Part shown: positions 24,355 to 35,564 of the stretch, one piece after another | How positions within the stretch are numbered: position 1 is the first letter of the stretch | Layout of the letters: each line of letters begins with the position of its first letter | DNA from: Halichoerus grypus | Taxonomy: Eukaryota; Chordata; Mammalia; Carnivora; Phocidae | Direction: 5' to 3' | Length of the DNA stretch: 64,000 nt | Assembly (NCBI RefSeq): GCF_964656455.1 | Contig: NC_135725.1 | Span: 50,785,688-50,849,687 of the forward strand | Notes under the pieces: model-generated | Databases searched by the model: none | Seen by the model: the letters and a program-made list of their open reading frames with translations, nothing else | What the model was told of the DNA's origin: nothing | Translations under genes and position numbers: made by a program

Positions 24355-26810
24355 AACAAAGGTAAATGTCACTACGTTATTTATTAAGAAAAATAGCTGC
24401 AAAAAGATGCATGTCTCTGTATCTCTCTATATATAAATCTGAGCCTTCTATGTTTATATTTTCTCTTGTGGATATGTGCTCCTTATGGGATTTATGTTCT
24501 TCTGTGCATTATAGTGAGAGAAGGACTGTTTTAAAAATTCTTCAGCAGAGTAAGTCACTTCCTGCCTTGAAATACCAAGCACCTTCCTATATAACTTATT
24601 AAACATCCCTGAAAACAGCAGGTAATGGTCATTACCTACTTTGGGTTGAATATTGTACAAGTTATATTTATTTCTAGTAACCTGTATGTTGCATGAGGGT
24701 AAGGAATCTCAGCATTTGTTTTTGTCTACTTGGAGATATTGTTTTGTTTTTATTACTCTCAGAGGAAGTGTAGAGCCAGATGCAGAGTGAAGGAATGGAG
24801 TCTATTGACTCTTCTTTAGAAGAAGAGGCAACATTAGTTTCTTTATGTTCCCTTTGTACTGCTCCACCACCTGGTTTAAAATATATTTTTCTAGTTCTCT
24901 TTAACATAAGGAAATAAGTAACAATAGTGACAATTTACACTGTTAAAAACAATTATTTTCAATTTTTCATTCTCCTCCACAGATCTACCACTTTCAACTT
25001 ACATTACACCATTTGGCAAATAAAGTACAAGAGAATGACCCAATCGGCGGTTAATTTACTTTAACAACTACAGAATAGAAATGAAGTTCCTGACATGATA
25101 TGTGTGCCTGGGGTATATTGCAGCCTTGCAGATCGATGATAAAGAGACCTGATTCCCCTAGGAATTTTGTTCAGGGAGTTCCAAGCATTTTTTAGTTATT
25201 CTGTTTAGCATAAGTTATAAACCATTTTTGGGGAGATTGCCTGAGCCTACTTTTATCAAAAATTACTATTGGTAGGTAGAATTAAAGTAGCAACACCATG
25301 AGCAGAACTGTTGCCTGGGGTTATACACACACACATACCATGATCCACATACTACTGAGAGCCAGGAGCCCACTGAAGTTAAGATCCTCCCTTCCCCCTG
25401 CACAACCAGACATGGGGAAATATGGGCTCTGTCTTCCTTGATGATTACATTTCAAAGAGAAGTTTCCCAGGTCCTTGAGAAAGGCATTCTTGTTTGTAAA
25501 ACAAAGGGACAGAGAAAGAATTCATCATTACAAACTCTCAAAAGTAAATCCTCTAAGAAAATGGAGATGAGGGTCTTGAGTCTGGAAGAAGCCTTCTTGG
25601 TCAAACTGAGGGATACATTAAGGTCATCCTGGCCAGCTGGTAACAGTTCTCTAAGTTTCTGGGGTAGGAAATGATAAAAATTTTAGATATGGAAGCAATG
25701 AGTGGTCAAATCCAATATCAGATTCATGATCTCTGTTAGAAGTCCCTTCAAGAGAAGTAATCTCAGGAATTTGATTATTCATAATAGTAAGACCCAATAA
25801 GATCCCAGTATTAGGAATATGGAATTACTCAATTTATTTTTTAGAAGCAAGGGAAATGTTAGCAGTTGACAGGCTAATATTTGGGCTCTCTTTGCTAAAA
25901 GAAACTTCCAGACTCTGTACTGAGGCCAACTGTTTAAAATGTCTACATCAAGGGTCTTATACAATGAAAACAAAGTTCTGAAAGATGACCCAGAGGCACA
26001 ATAAGATCTGTAGTGATCCAGGAAAAAATGTAGTTATTTTCTAGACATTCTACTTACTATTTCAGAAAATTGTATGAATCACATTTTAGGCATTTTAGGA
26101 GTATTTCTAAGAATTGAGGCATAAAGTTATTTTGTAAAGGAATTTAAAAAAATGTAATCCAAACATTTTTTCTTAATTAGGGTTTCACCATACTGTTTTA
26201 AAAGAAAAATCATAACTGTGGTGAGTATCTGCCAAACGTAGATGATGTGTGAATGATTTTCTGGTTCTATTTCATATTACCTGCCCCTCTTTGCAAATGT
26301 GTTCACTCCTAGAAGAGGTCTTTTTTTATAGTGGTTGGAATTCAGTGAGTCTTCTCAGCAAACCAAATCCTCATTAGAGATGCTGCTGAGATAATTGCAC
26401 AAAGTAAGATGGTCAGGAAGGCTTGGTTGCACCAGAGCAGAGAAGAGAGGGAAGTATATTCTTCCACATGAGTAGAGTCTTTTGTAATCTTTTGCTGTAG
26501 TAATTGCTATTTTGGAAGGGCTGAGTTCTCCATACCTGAATTAAGCCTTAGGCATTTTTGAATCTGTTAGTGAAATTGCAATTCTTCCTATCCAGAATTA
26601 AACTATTTGACTTAGGGGAAAATTTGTGATCTTAAAATATAACACTTTAAGTTTCTTTAGTAACTTTCTGGAGTCTGTCTGTTACCCTAAATTCACACAA
26701 GATTGCACTTATCCTCTTGAGCAATATATATATTTTTCCCAAGGTCTCCAGTAATCCTACTCTTAGCTGAATAAGATTTCAGATCAAATATAGAATTGCC
26801 ATTTATTTAT
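24355..26810. other. Unassigned AT-rich DNA, possibly old LTR-related in part
   Basis: No gene recognised. Sequence around 25430-25680 (a 78-codon ORF) has a dispersed-repeat feel but no family can be named. No RNA gene seen. Confidence 0.4.
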
Positions 26811-26814
26811 TACA

Positions 26815-26945
26815 TATGCTTGGGTAAGTCACTTAACCTCACCTAGCTTCAGTTTTCTCAAATGTAAAAAGGGTAAGTATTCACATAGTTGTGCCTATAA
26901 GGAAAATAGTATGCATGAAGGTGCCCTGTAAGTTGTAAAACACAA
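26815..26945 (+). repeat. MIR fragment
   Basis: 'cttgggtaagtcacttaacctcacctagcttcagttttctcaaatgtaaaaag' in short matches to the MIR core, followed by a weaker 3' part. Sense orientation. Confidence 0.75.
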
Positions 26946-27035
26946 TTCAAGTATATAAAAGAATTTTAATTTATTTACTTATTATAAAGTTGCTTTCTTC
27001 AAGGTTACTTATGCTGCCAGTAAGCCTTGAGGCAG

Positions 27036-27551
27036 TGTCAGGGAGCCCTCTTGCTCAACTATAGACCCCAAAAGTTAAAACGAGAAATAGACAAGACTAC
27101 CTAACTCCTGATCTAACTGAAACTCATTGTTCTTATTTGTTATTGCACTTTCTTGAGCATTGACGAAGATGTTTTACAGCCACCAGAACATTCCAACCAC
27201 CCATCCAGAAAAACCCTGATAGCAAGAGAATGCCTAGGAGACCCCATTCCATCCCCTTCCCTGCCCATGATTGTGGGCTGAACACCTACCAAACCCCCAC
27301 GCATGATCTCGCGTTCCCTGCCTGCTCTATTGCACATACCGCCCCCCCACCCCCCAACCTCTCTCTCCTATAAAACTCCAGGTGTCCCCCTTGTGGTGGA
27401 GAATTTGTTTTTTATGGCTTGAGCCTGATATCTACCCACCCTCTGCCACCCCACACTGGAAATAAATTTTCCCCCTTCTCTTTTCCAAAACCTTCCTCTC
27501 TGAAGTTATTGCCTTCTCTTGCACCAGTTTATCTTAGTTTATTCAGCAACA
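27036..27551 (+). repeat. Retroviral LTR (TGT...ACA), class I-like
   Basis: The block begins TGTCAGGGAGCC and ends CAGCAACA, giving the inverted TGT/ACA ends expected of an LTR, at 516 bp. A TATA-like CCTATAAAAC lies at about 27367-27376 and an AATAAA polyadenylation signal at 27461-27466, followed by a CT-rich U5-like stretch. This supports plus-strand U3-R-U5 order. It differs from the LTR-like sequences at 23.6 and 31.3 kb. A C-rich run sits at 27341-27356. Confidence 0.7.
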
Positions 27552-27690
27552 GCGTTGGCAAACCCAGCGAGTAGCTGAGCTTTCCATTTGTCCAGCCCCC
27601 TCGGGATTCCCCAGGAAGGAGAAGGCAGTGCAAGGGCTCACCAGTTCCTTTGCTGAGTTAGAGGCTGTGATAGACTGATTGTTAATAGCA
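27552..27690 (+). repeat. Possible primer-binding site and leader after the LTR
   Basis: Directly after the LTR end, TGGCAAACCCAGCGAG (27556-27571) resembles a tRNA-Arg-type retroviral primer-binding site with changes. The following GC-richer 'ctttccatttgtccagccccc' stretch looks like leader sequence. No gag-like reading follows, so the internal region is largely lost. The tRNA assignment is inference. Confidence 0.45.
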
Positions 27691-27694
27691 AGGT

Positions 27695-28435
27695 GAGATT
27701 TTTTTTTTTCTGTCTCAACTTAATTCCTTCAGAGCTTTGAAGTGTACTTTTTGGAAGCCTATTCTAATGCCAGCTTCTCTATTGGGAGATGGAAATACCT
27801 AGAATTGGGACATGAATATTCTAGGCCCTTGAATTTACTTCCCTCTTACTTACTTGATTTATGTTAAATATTTAAAAGTCTTTCTGCTATTTCCTGAATT
27901 TTTCCCCTCTTGGGAAATGCTATCTTGGAAATAACAAGTACTTTGCTATTTATCTTTTTATCCACTACTGGATCTTTTGTGCAACAGTATCTGTATGTGT
28001 ATATGGGGGGGGCGGGGGGGGGGATGTGTGTTCACGCACCCACAGGGGCAGGAGAGAGGGGACAATTATTACAAAGATAGTGTATTAAAAGTGTGACACA
28101 TGAGGAGAAAATAGAGAATTAAAATGATTATCAGGAAATTCAACACTTTCAATAAATTTACAAGGTCTCATGAATAACATAAGACTACTTTTGAAATAAT
28201 ACACAATATTTTTCAAAAGGCTAATGAGAAACCTATCTCCTCTCATGATAAACGGATGGTGTAAGAGTGCAAAAGGAAGTCTCATTTTCTTGACTTCTGG
28301 TTACTTAACTCACTGCCTCACTTATCCCTTTTTGACCTTTTGGTTCTGTCCTTCATGACATTATATTATTAGAGAAAGATAGACCTGAAATCATAGCCTT
28401 TTAATCTAGAGAGCAGAGATCATTTAATGCCAGAT
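27695..28435. other. Unassigned DNA with a G-run at 28005-28023
   Basis: Nothing recognised except a near-continuous guanine run (eight G, one C, then ten G), which could form a G-quadruplex on the plus strand and is prone to sequencing error. Confidence 0.5.
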
Positions 28436-28445
28436 TTCACTTTGT

Positions 28446-28585
28446 AGATCAAAGTGACCACAAACCCTGGTTTACCTGGTACAGTCCAGGTTCAGACCTG
28501 CCATCCTGATGTAATTATTGTTAGACCCTTGTTCACTCTCAAACATGTCCCGATTTAGATGATAAATTACAGTCATCCTATAGGC
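28446..28585. repeat. Possible ancient DNA-transposon-like repeat
   Basis: 'aaaccctggtttacctggtacagtcc' at the left and 'ctcaaacatgtcccgatttagatgataaatta' at the right echo a dispersed mammalian repeat with the phrase 'cctggtttgcctgggacagtcc'. The family is not named. Confidence 0.4.
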
Positions 28586-28589
28586 ATGG

Positions 28590-31015
28590 AAAATAAAACA
28601 TAGAAAGTCAAGGGACTTGCCTAAATGTGAATAATCATTTACCTCTGCATTTATGGCCAGAACTCAGACCAAGTGACTCTTTCCCTGGAGTTCTGGTCAC
28701 GGTATCCTGTGACTTTGCCACTTTATCTCCTAGTCATTGCTATTCATGAATGATTTTTAAATATAGATGGAAAGTCCAAATCTCAACAACAACAAAAAGT
28801 AGTCAAATTCTCCTACAACATCAACCACCTCCTACCTAAAAGAAACTAAAACATTTTCAACTTACCTCCTTCTATACTGCTATGTATTATTCTTTTATAC
28901 ATGAGATTTTTAGGATAATATGCTGACAACATCAAAACTTTTTTTTTAATATAAGTGAATAAAATTCAGTGGCTGGAGACCAAGGTCAACATAATTTCTT
29001 TCACTATAAGGAAGTCAATCAGTAATCAAATGAACATCACTGGGCTCTTTCAGTTACCCAGAAATAGGCCAGCTGCAAAATATTTGCTGCCTGCTATTTA
29101 GCCCTTGGGAGGAGAGGAAGATCATGCTGGCTAATGGATAATTACATGCTATGGAAAAGAATTGGTACTGAATGCATGTCCTGCAGTCTTCTAGTTTGAA
29201 GGGCTTGAACTTGAGGATGGCCTTCTGTCTAGGAACCCTTTGGACATGGGGCCCAAGTGTGAATAAAGCCCTGTTGTTTCTCTACTTATTTGCTATGCAT
29301 CAGGCATTGGGCAATCTGTCATGCATCTGCTCTGTTCAGGCTTTGCCTAATGATGTGGGAGGATCACAAAGTCTAATCTGACACAACGGCTATGTAAATG
29401 TCATATGGGTCCCTTGTACATTTGCCTGGGGGCTCCTTGATGGGGGCACATTTCAAAAACGATAAAGGTTATAGCACCCTGTGAAGGATTTATGCCATGC
29501 AGTCTACTGGCTATGATTTAGTTTTGTAGCAGACATTCCATTTTAAATTTAGGAATTAATCATTTAGCATAGCTAGTTTTATTGGGTACCATAGAATATA
29601 CAAGAGTGAATAAGGGATGAGATTTCTGTACATCATTGATTGTGTTAAATGAAAATAATAAATTCTTATATATTTTCTCTCTTTGATGTAATTCTGGTAA
29701 AAGAGATATTAAATAGACATTAATCAAAACTTTCTTTTGTTTTAGAAGGGCCCAAGAGGCTTGTAATCAAATAACATTGCCAGTTAATCATTCATATAAT
29801 CCAACATTGTAAAATTCTAATTCTAGAAATCAAATATAAAATGCTGAGATTAAATACTTAAATAATTTATGATACTCTAATTCTAATGAGGTCCTATACA
29901 TACACACAGACACAGTAACTGTTATCCCTGAACCAATGTGTAAAGACATTTCTGGTATGGAAAAAGCTATTTTCACCTAATAAACATGAATAAAGCACCT
30001 AAAGAAACCTTCAAGATACCATCATCAATTAACACTGTTCTTTTATTCTCTCAGCCTGCAATTCATATCCCTGGCACATTAGAGTTAGGGCTACTTTTAA
30101 ATGCCAGTACCTGAACCCCACCTCCTTACTTCTGGGGCAGGCAGTTATTTCTGTAGCTAAGGAGAAAGCATCATCATATTTAGAAGATGGCAAGGTGCAA
30201 GCCAATTTAAAGGCAAAATGCCCATAGGAAAGTAAGGCTGAAACTATGTTAAGAAGCATGCTTACCACAACCTTAGGAATGTAATGAGTAGACTCAAGGT
30301 CTCTCCAGACATCACATAAGTTATTTAAAGGGAATTCATAAATAGTCAGTAATATTAGAAATTGCTGAAAGATGCCAGGATTTGTATATCTGGAAAGAGT
30401 ATAAAGTTATCCTAGGAATAGCAGTTTGATTTCTGTAAACAATACTATGCTATTCAAGTCCACCTTAAAAACATGACTGACCATTCCAGTTTGTCTGGGA
30501 CCGAGAGATTTCCTGAAGAGTGGGATTTTCAGTGCAAAAACTGGAGAAGTGCGCAATCCAAGATGAACTGGGCAGACTATAATCTGCTTGCAACTCCAGG
30601 AAAAGGGAAGAGGATATTGCCAAAGGCCACTGTAAAGTGCAAGTATATTCAGATCCTCCCAAACAAAACAATAACTCAAGGTAAATGATCAGCTCAATTG
30701 GTAGCTTTGATTTACAACCCAGTGAGTTCCTGCTATTTCAGATATTCTCTGCCTACATTCTCCGCCTACATTCTCCCACCTGCTTTCTCCTGCAAAGTGC
30801 CCTTTGATTCTGTCACTGTTTTTTGTTTGTTGCCCACATTTCTAATAACAGTTGAGTTGTTTCTGTGAGCAGACTTTGAAATAGGTTCTGATATATTTTA
30901 TCATCTGTCCTCATTTATCTTTGTCTAGTTTTATTCAGATTGTTTTCCATTTCATACTGTGGCTATTTTTTTTTTTTTTACAAGTGTTGATTCATTTTCC
31001 ATTTTATTTGTTTTC
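28590..31015. other. Unassigned AT-rich DNA
   Basis: No gene or named repeat. Minus-strand ORFs of 79-90 codons (30029-30268, 30407-30679) have no recognisable domain. A short near-duplicated word 'gcctacattctcc' occurs twice at about 30752-30776. Confidence 0.45.
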
Positions 31016-31019
31016 TGTT

Positions 31020-31320
31020 TGGTTTTTCAATATGGATGTCTTTCTTCAATATGAAATAGTTCAGATTACCAAAATATAACATTAAAGGATCCATTTACCC
31101 ACCACCAAGGTTAAGTATGAACATTCAAAGGAAGTTGAACCCCCTTACCTCATTTGCTTACCCTCCCTTCCTCCAGAGCAAATGATTATACTGAATTTGA
31201 TGTTCACCTTTCCCAAATAATCTTTACTTTTTTTTTTTTTTTTACTGCATATGTCCATATTCATGAACAGATTATATTGTTTGGAATACTTCTAACATTT
31301 ATATAAGGTCATACTATATG
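31020..31320 (+). repeat. Possible LINE-1 3' UTR-type fragment
   Basis: The order 'aagtatgaacattcaaa', 'cccccttacctcatttgc', 'cctcccttcctccagagcaaatgatta' and 'ggaatacttctaacatttatataagg' resembles a recurring old L1 3' UTR-like block. A T run lies at 31228-31244. Family uncertain. Confidence 0.4.
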
Positions 31321-31324
31321 CATT

Positions 31325-31720
31325 GTAGGCGAAGAGAAGGAATTTTCCCTCTAACCTTCTAGGTTCTTGGCTGAGACCTCCACTGTAATAAGACAGATTA
31401 ACAGGAGAAAAACTAACAATGTATAATATATATTTACTTCCTGTATACATGGGAGGTACCCAGAGAAATGAACTCCCCAAACTGGCCCACGCCTTCACCT
31501 TAAATACCATCTTCAGCTAAAGACAAAAGAAAATCTTGGGCTACCCCAAGATTGTGAGAGGCAACTGATTATATACTATGGAATTGGGGGAGGTAAAGAC
31601 AAAGGAAGTTTCCAAAAGGACTTTCATATGCTAAAGAAGACTCACAGGATACTGGAGGCCTGGCTATTGTCAAGCTAAGGTTGTCTCTCCTTCTAGCAAG
31701 GCATTAACAGTAAGACGGTT
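31325..31720 (+). repeat. LTR-like repeat related to that at 23.64 kb
   Basis: It begins with a GGAATTTTCCCTCTAACC word and carries AAGACAGATTAACAGGAGAA at about 31390-31409. The latter is essentially identical to 23706-23725, followed in both by a '-catgggag-' word. This makes it the same or a sister LTR family in the same orientation. It contains a 'ccttcaccttaaatacc' stretch and no ORF of note. Confidence 0.6.
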
Positions 31721-32200
31721 GGGAGTTTCCTGGAGGAATGTTATACTCTGCTTGCTTCAAGTACTTGTCAATGGGGTGCAGGTTATAAGGACATTTAATT
31801 TTATCTACATTTCCTTCTGCCTTTGTTGCCCACACATCACTTCACATATTTGCAGACAATTTAAACTTTCCATTTTCCAGTTTTTCTCATCTATGTGGAA
31901 GAAAAGGTTTTTGGTTTTTTTTTTTTTTTTTTTATGGCATTTATTTGCATTTCTCCAGTTCTCTAAGAAAAACATAAGCTTATCCTTCAGTTTCTCTTTG
32001 GTTTCTCCTTGGCTCCCTGTTGATCTCCCACTTAGGTTTTACTCTCTTCTATTTTTTTTTAAGATCTCTATTGACTTAAAGTATGTGGGAGAAGGAAGTT
32101 ATTTTCTTCTCCCCGTGTATGTGAGGATGGGCACTTGGCTCAACTGAAAATGGAGAAACTGATAAAGTCATTGATGAGGGAGCAGAAGGCTGGCTGAGGA
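31720..32200. other. Low-complexity, T-rich DNA; spurious 142-codon ORF
   Basis: The longest ATG ORF of the window (31719-32147, plus) lies here. It is Phe- and Leu-rich because it reads through T runs (31917-31933 and 32050-32061). It shows no domain, and its start is inside the preceding LTR-like repeat. I reject it as a gene. Confidence 0.6.
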
Positions 32201-32254
32201 CAAAGCATAAACTGACACCCTGCAACCTCCCCCCACCCCCACTCCTGGGTGGGA

Positions 32255-32571
32255 CATGTGTGACATTCTTCCAGGAATCTCTCAACTATCTTAATGTTAA
32301 TGCCTTGCTAGAGGGGAAAAACAACCTTAACTTGACAATGCCAAGGCCTCTGGTATCTTGTAGGTCCTCCTTAGCATATGAAAGTTCTCTTGAAACCTCC
32401 GTTTTCCTCACCTCCTCCAACCCCATAGTATATAACCAGCCAACCCTCACAACCCCGGTGCAGCAGCTCTTTCTGCCCATGGGTCCTGTCCCTGTGCTTT
32501 AATAAAATCACCTTTTTGCACCAAAGACATCTCAAGAATTCTTTCTTGGGCGTCGGCTTCAAACCCTAACA
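32255..32571 (+). repeat. LTR copy A of a tandem-like pair
   Basis: A 'tgacattcttccag' word near 32261 opens the part shared with copy B. A TATA-like AGTATATAA lies at about 32428-32436 and AATAAA at 32501-32506, followed by TTTTTGCACCAAAGACATCT, with an end at CCCTAACA (about 32571). U3-R-U5 order on the plus strand. The true left end may lie further upstream. Confidence 0.7.
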
Positions 32572-32719
32572 TCTTTCCCCTACATCAGTCATTATGCTGT
32601 ACTACTTTATAGTGCATTAGTAGTGCATTATAATGTATTGCTTATGAAACAAAGGCAGAAGAAAAATTATTAAATTTCCTTACTATTTACAGCCATTGAC
32701 AAGTCCGTGAAACAGGCAG

Positions 32720-33199
32720 AGTGACATTCTTCTAGGGACTCAACTGCCTGGATGTTAACACTTTGCTTAGGGCAAAAGGCAATCTTAGCCTGAACCCCAG
32801 GATCCTGTAAGTCTACTCTAACATATAAAAATTCCTTTGGAAACCTCCTTTATCTCTACACCCCAAGATACATGTTGGTAATCATCCCCCAAGCATATGA
32901 CCCACTGCTATACATCTAAAGAGTCTCATGATTAAGGTTTTATTAGACAGTAATAAATGACCTTTTCCTAACAATAGCTAGCCCCTCAAGGTCCTGGAAA
33001 CCATGCTTCCAAAATTCCTCAGAGACTTACACTATCTTATCCCCTCCCAACTTGAAAGTATATAATGGGCCATTCCTCATGACCCCATGGAGCTCTCTCT
33101 GCACAGAGCCTGTCCTTGTGCTTTAATAAAATCATCTTTTTGCACCACAGACATCTTAAGAATTCTTTCTTGGCCACCAGCTCTGGCTCCTCACCAACA
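32720..33199 (+). repeat. LTR copy B of the same family
   Basis: It repeats the landmarks of copy A: 'tgacattcttctaggg', the AGTATATAA box at 33057-33065, AATAAA at 33125-33130, TTTTTGCACCACAGACATCT, 'aagaattctttcttgg' and an end at CACCAACA. It carries about 160-200 bp more between the U3 start and the TATA box than copy A. The copies are clearly diverged, so they are old. Confidence 0.7.
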
Positions 33200-33204
33200 T
33201 TCCA

Positions 33205-33360
33205 AAACTACATCATTTGATAACCACGAAGGGACCCCTCTCACTCTGAAGAACTTTCTTTCTGTTCTCACCTGCGCTTAATAAACTTTCACATCACCCT
33301 TTTGTGTCTGCAAGATTCATTCTTCCACTCTAAGAGACAAGAACCCTGCAAGCCTGCAAC
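33205..33360 (+). repeat. Third LTR 3' fragment (R/U5-like)
   Basis: A 'gcttaataaactttcacatc' stretch with an AATAAA at 33280-33285, then a 'gtgtctgcaagattcattc' U5-like segment. It is a different subfamily from copies A and B and abuts copy B. Confidence 0.5.
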
Positions 33361-33364
33361 ACTT

Positions 33365-34930
33365 ACATTAGATAACTAACCCCTTTATTGTGTGATCAAG
33401 TTTGCAACATATAAATTGACAGCAATCACCAGAAATGTACTTGCTTCCCACATAGCATGTTTCCAGACAATGTGCAAGAGTAAAATATGGCCCAAATACA
33501 TTGTTTAAAATCACATTAATATCAATTTATTCTCCACATTGATGCTTGTCAAACATAAGTTGGAGTAATTATTTTCCTGTTGGAAGTTCTCAGCTGGACT
33601 TCAACTATTTTCTGTCCATTTCTAAAAGGATTTGTACAGAAAGGTTCTCCTCTCTCTCTCCTCCCCCCCCGCTTTTAATTTTCTCTCAGAATCATGCTGA
33701 AGGATGCAAGAAATAGATTATATTGAATTTTGTGCAGTGTTTGTAATTTTTGTTAAATGATAAATATTATTATTTAAAAATACAATAAAAAGTTAAGACT
33801 CTTAGTTCCTAGCTGTTGTGCACAGCCATCTACCGAGTTAATACAAATTAAATTTGTAATAATTACTTCTATATACATAAATTATATGGTACAGTATAAT
33901 AAGTGATAATAGCACATATTACAAAATAGGCTGACATCTTAACAAAAAAACATTCTAACATGGCTATTATACTGGAGGAAAACAGTACTGTGAAGTAGCT
34001 ACAATTACAATTTGCTTAGAAAATGAATCATAATGCATTAATGCCTCTGAATAGTTTGCAAGTAAATGAACCAAAAAGAAATTACATAAATGACCAGCCA
34101 CAGGTATTTATGTTACTTGGGGTTGGGAGACATGGTGGTAAAGGGGAGAGGAAATGGAATAGAGACTTGCATTAATAACTGCTTACATGTATGCCAAGAC
34201 ATCTTATAACATTTAACCAGCAGAGGTCTAACATGCAATTACTTTGCATTTATTATTTTGCTGATTTGTTTGCTAATAAAATGTTATTGCCCAATGACAA
34301 TATTGAATTAACTACATAATGATGCTCTTGAAGATTAGCTAGATTAAATGATAGAATCTGATGCCTGAAGAATTACCTCAGAGATCATCTAGTCACTCTT
34401 AAGCCTCCCAGTAGCAAAATTCCTTTTAAATCATTGTATAGAGATGCCCGTTCATTTTGTCTGTGGCAAACGCTCTCTACCCAGACCCAAACCCTGTCTT
34501 CCTCACTCACAGAATCTTGATTTTGGTCAGACTTGCAAAGATGCCTAATTGAATCTTCACCATCTCAGCCACCTGTGTAGGCCATCTGATTCAGTGTCGT
34601 AAAAACAAAAACAAAACAAAACAAAACAAAAATGCAAGCAGAAGTCTCATAGAGGCTTCTAGGAAAACATTCTCTTTCCTGAAAAAAGAGGCAAAAGGTC
34701 TCTTTTTTCCCATCTTGAATACGGATAAAATGGAAAAAAACTACAGCAGCCATCTTGTTGCCTTGAGGGAAAGGTCAAGAGAATTGCACAGACATCGATT
34801 CTCACTAAAGAGCACTGCTAGCTACCCCATCACTGGAGTCAGGAACCTGGTAGTTATTACTGCAACCCCCTCTTCAGAGTGTATGTTAATTTGGAAGCTC
34901 ACAATGTGCTAGCCTCATTTGCTAAGCATA
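33365..34930. other. Unassigned AT-rich DNA with short simple repeats
   Basis: A CT/C tract lies at 33649-33671 and an AAAAC pentanucleotide array at about 34600-34631. No gene or named element otherwise. Confidence 0.5.
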
Positions 34931-34950
34931 TTTTCTGCATTGGGCCCTTT

Positions 34951-35140
34951 TTAAAAAGATTTTATTTGTTTATTTGAGAGAGAGAGAGGGAGAGCGAGCA
35001 CACGAGCAGGGGGGAGGGGTAGAGGGAGAAGCAGACACCCCGCTGAGCGGGGAGCCCGATTCAGGACTTGATCCCAGGACCCTGGGATCATGACCTGAGC
35101 CGAAGGCAGATGCTTCACTGAATGAGCCACCCAGACACCC
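34951..35140 (-). mobile_element. CAN-SINE (SINEC), antisense
   Basis: The minus-strand head ends at about 35140 (GGTGTCTGGGTGGCTCATTC when read in reverse). The core reads GATCCCAGGACCCTGGGATC on the plus strand, with a GA-rich stretch and an A tail to the left. A diverged duplication, CTGCATTGGGCCCTTT (34935-34950) against CTGCATTAGGTCATTT (35141-35156), bounds it. Confidence 0.93.
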
Positions 35141-35199
35141 CTGCATTAGGTCATTTAATTCTCTTAAACTGACGAGGAAGCTTGGAAGTGTTAAATACC

Positions 35200-35560
35200 T
35201 AAGGTGTTAAAAAACAAAATTCAACTAAGTTAATTTTAAAGATCTTACTGGCTTTATTCAATGACTCATGATTTGGGGAGCATCTCGTCTAGCAGTAGAT
35301 GAGAGGAGCACCAAATTGCTGTACAAAATCAAAGAATTTACAGGCAGAAAGGAGTGGGACAAGCAAGTTATATTAGCACAAGTGGATTGGTTGTGGCAAG
35401 ATCACTTTCTCTCACTGGATGGCAGGGGTCTACCAGGCAAATTACCTTACTAGTGTTGGTCAGTTAGTCCCCTGATTGACTGGTTTAAGATCCCATTTCT
35501 GGGAGAGGCCAAAAGTGTAATAAATTTAAGTCTTGGTTTGGTAATGTGGGGTTTCCCAGC
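35200..35560 (-). repeat. Probable ERVL-type LTR remnant, antisense
   Basis: 'tactggctttattcaatgactcatga', 'catctcgtctagcag' and 'ggcagaaaggagtgggacaa' follow the reverse-complement pattern of a mammalian LTR (TTTATTGA as the reverse of the polyadenylation region). Family uncertain. Confidence 0.5.
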
Positions 35561-35564
35561 AGTG

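Noticed and set aside
31719..32147. 142-codon plus-strand ORF, the longest in the window
   Set aside because: Phe/Leu-rich because it reads through T tracts, starts within an LTR-like repeat and has no domain.
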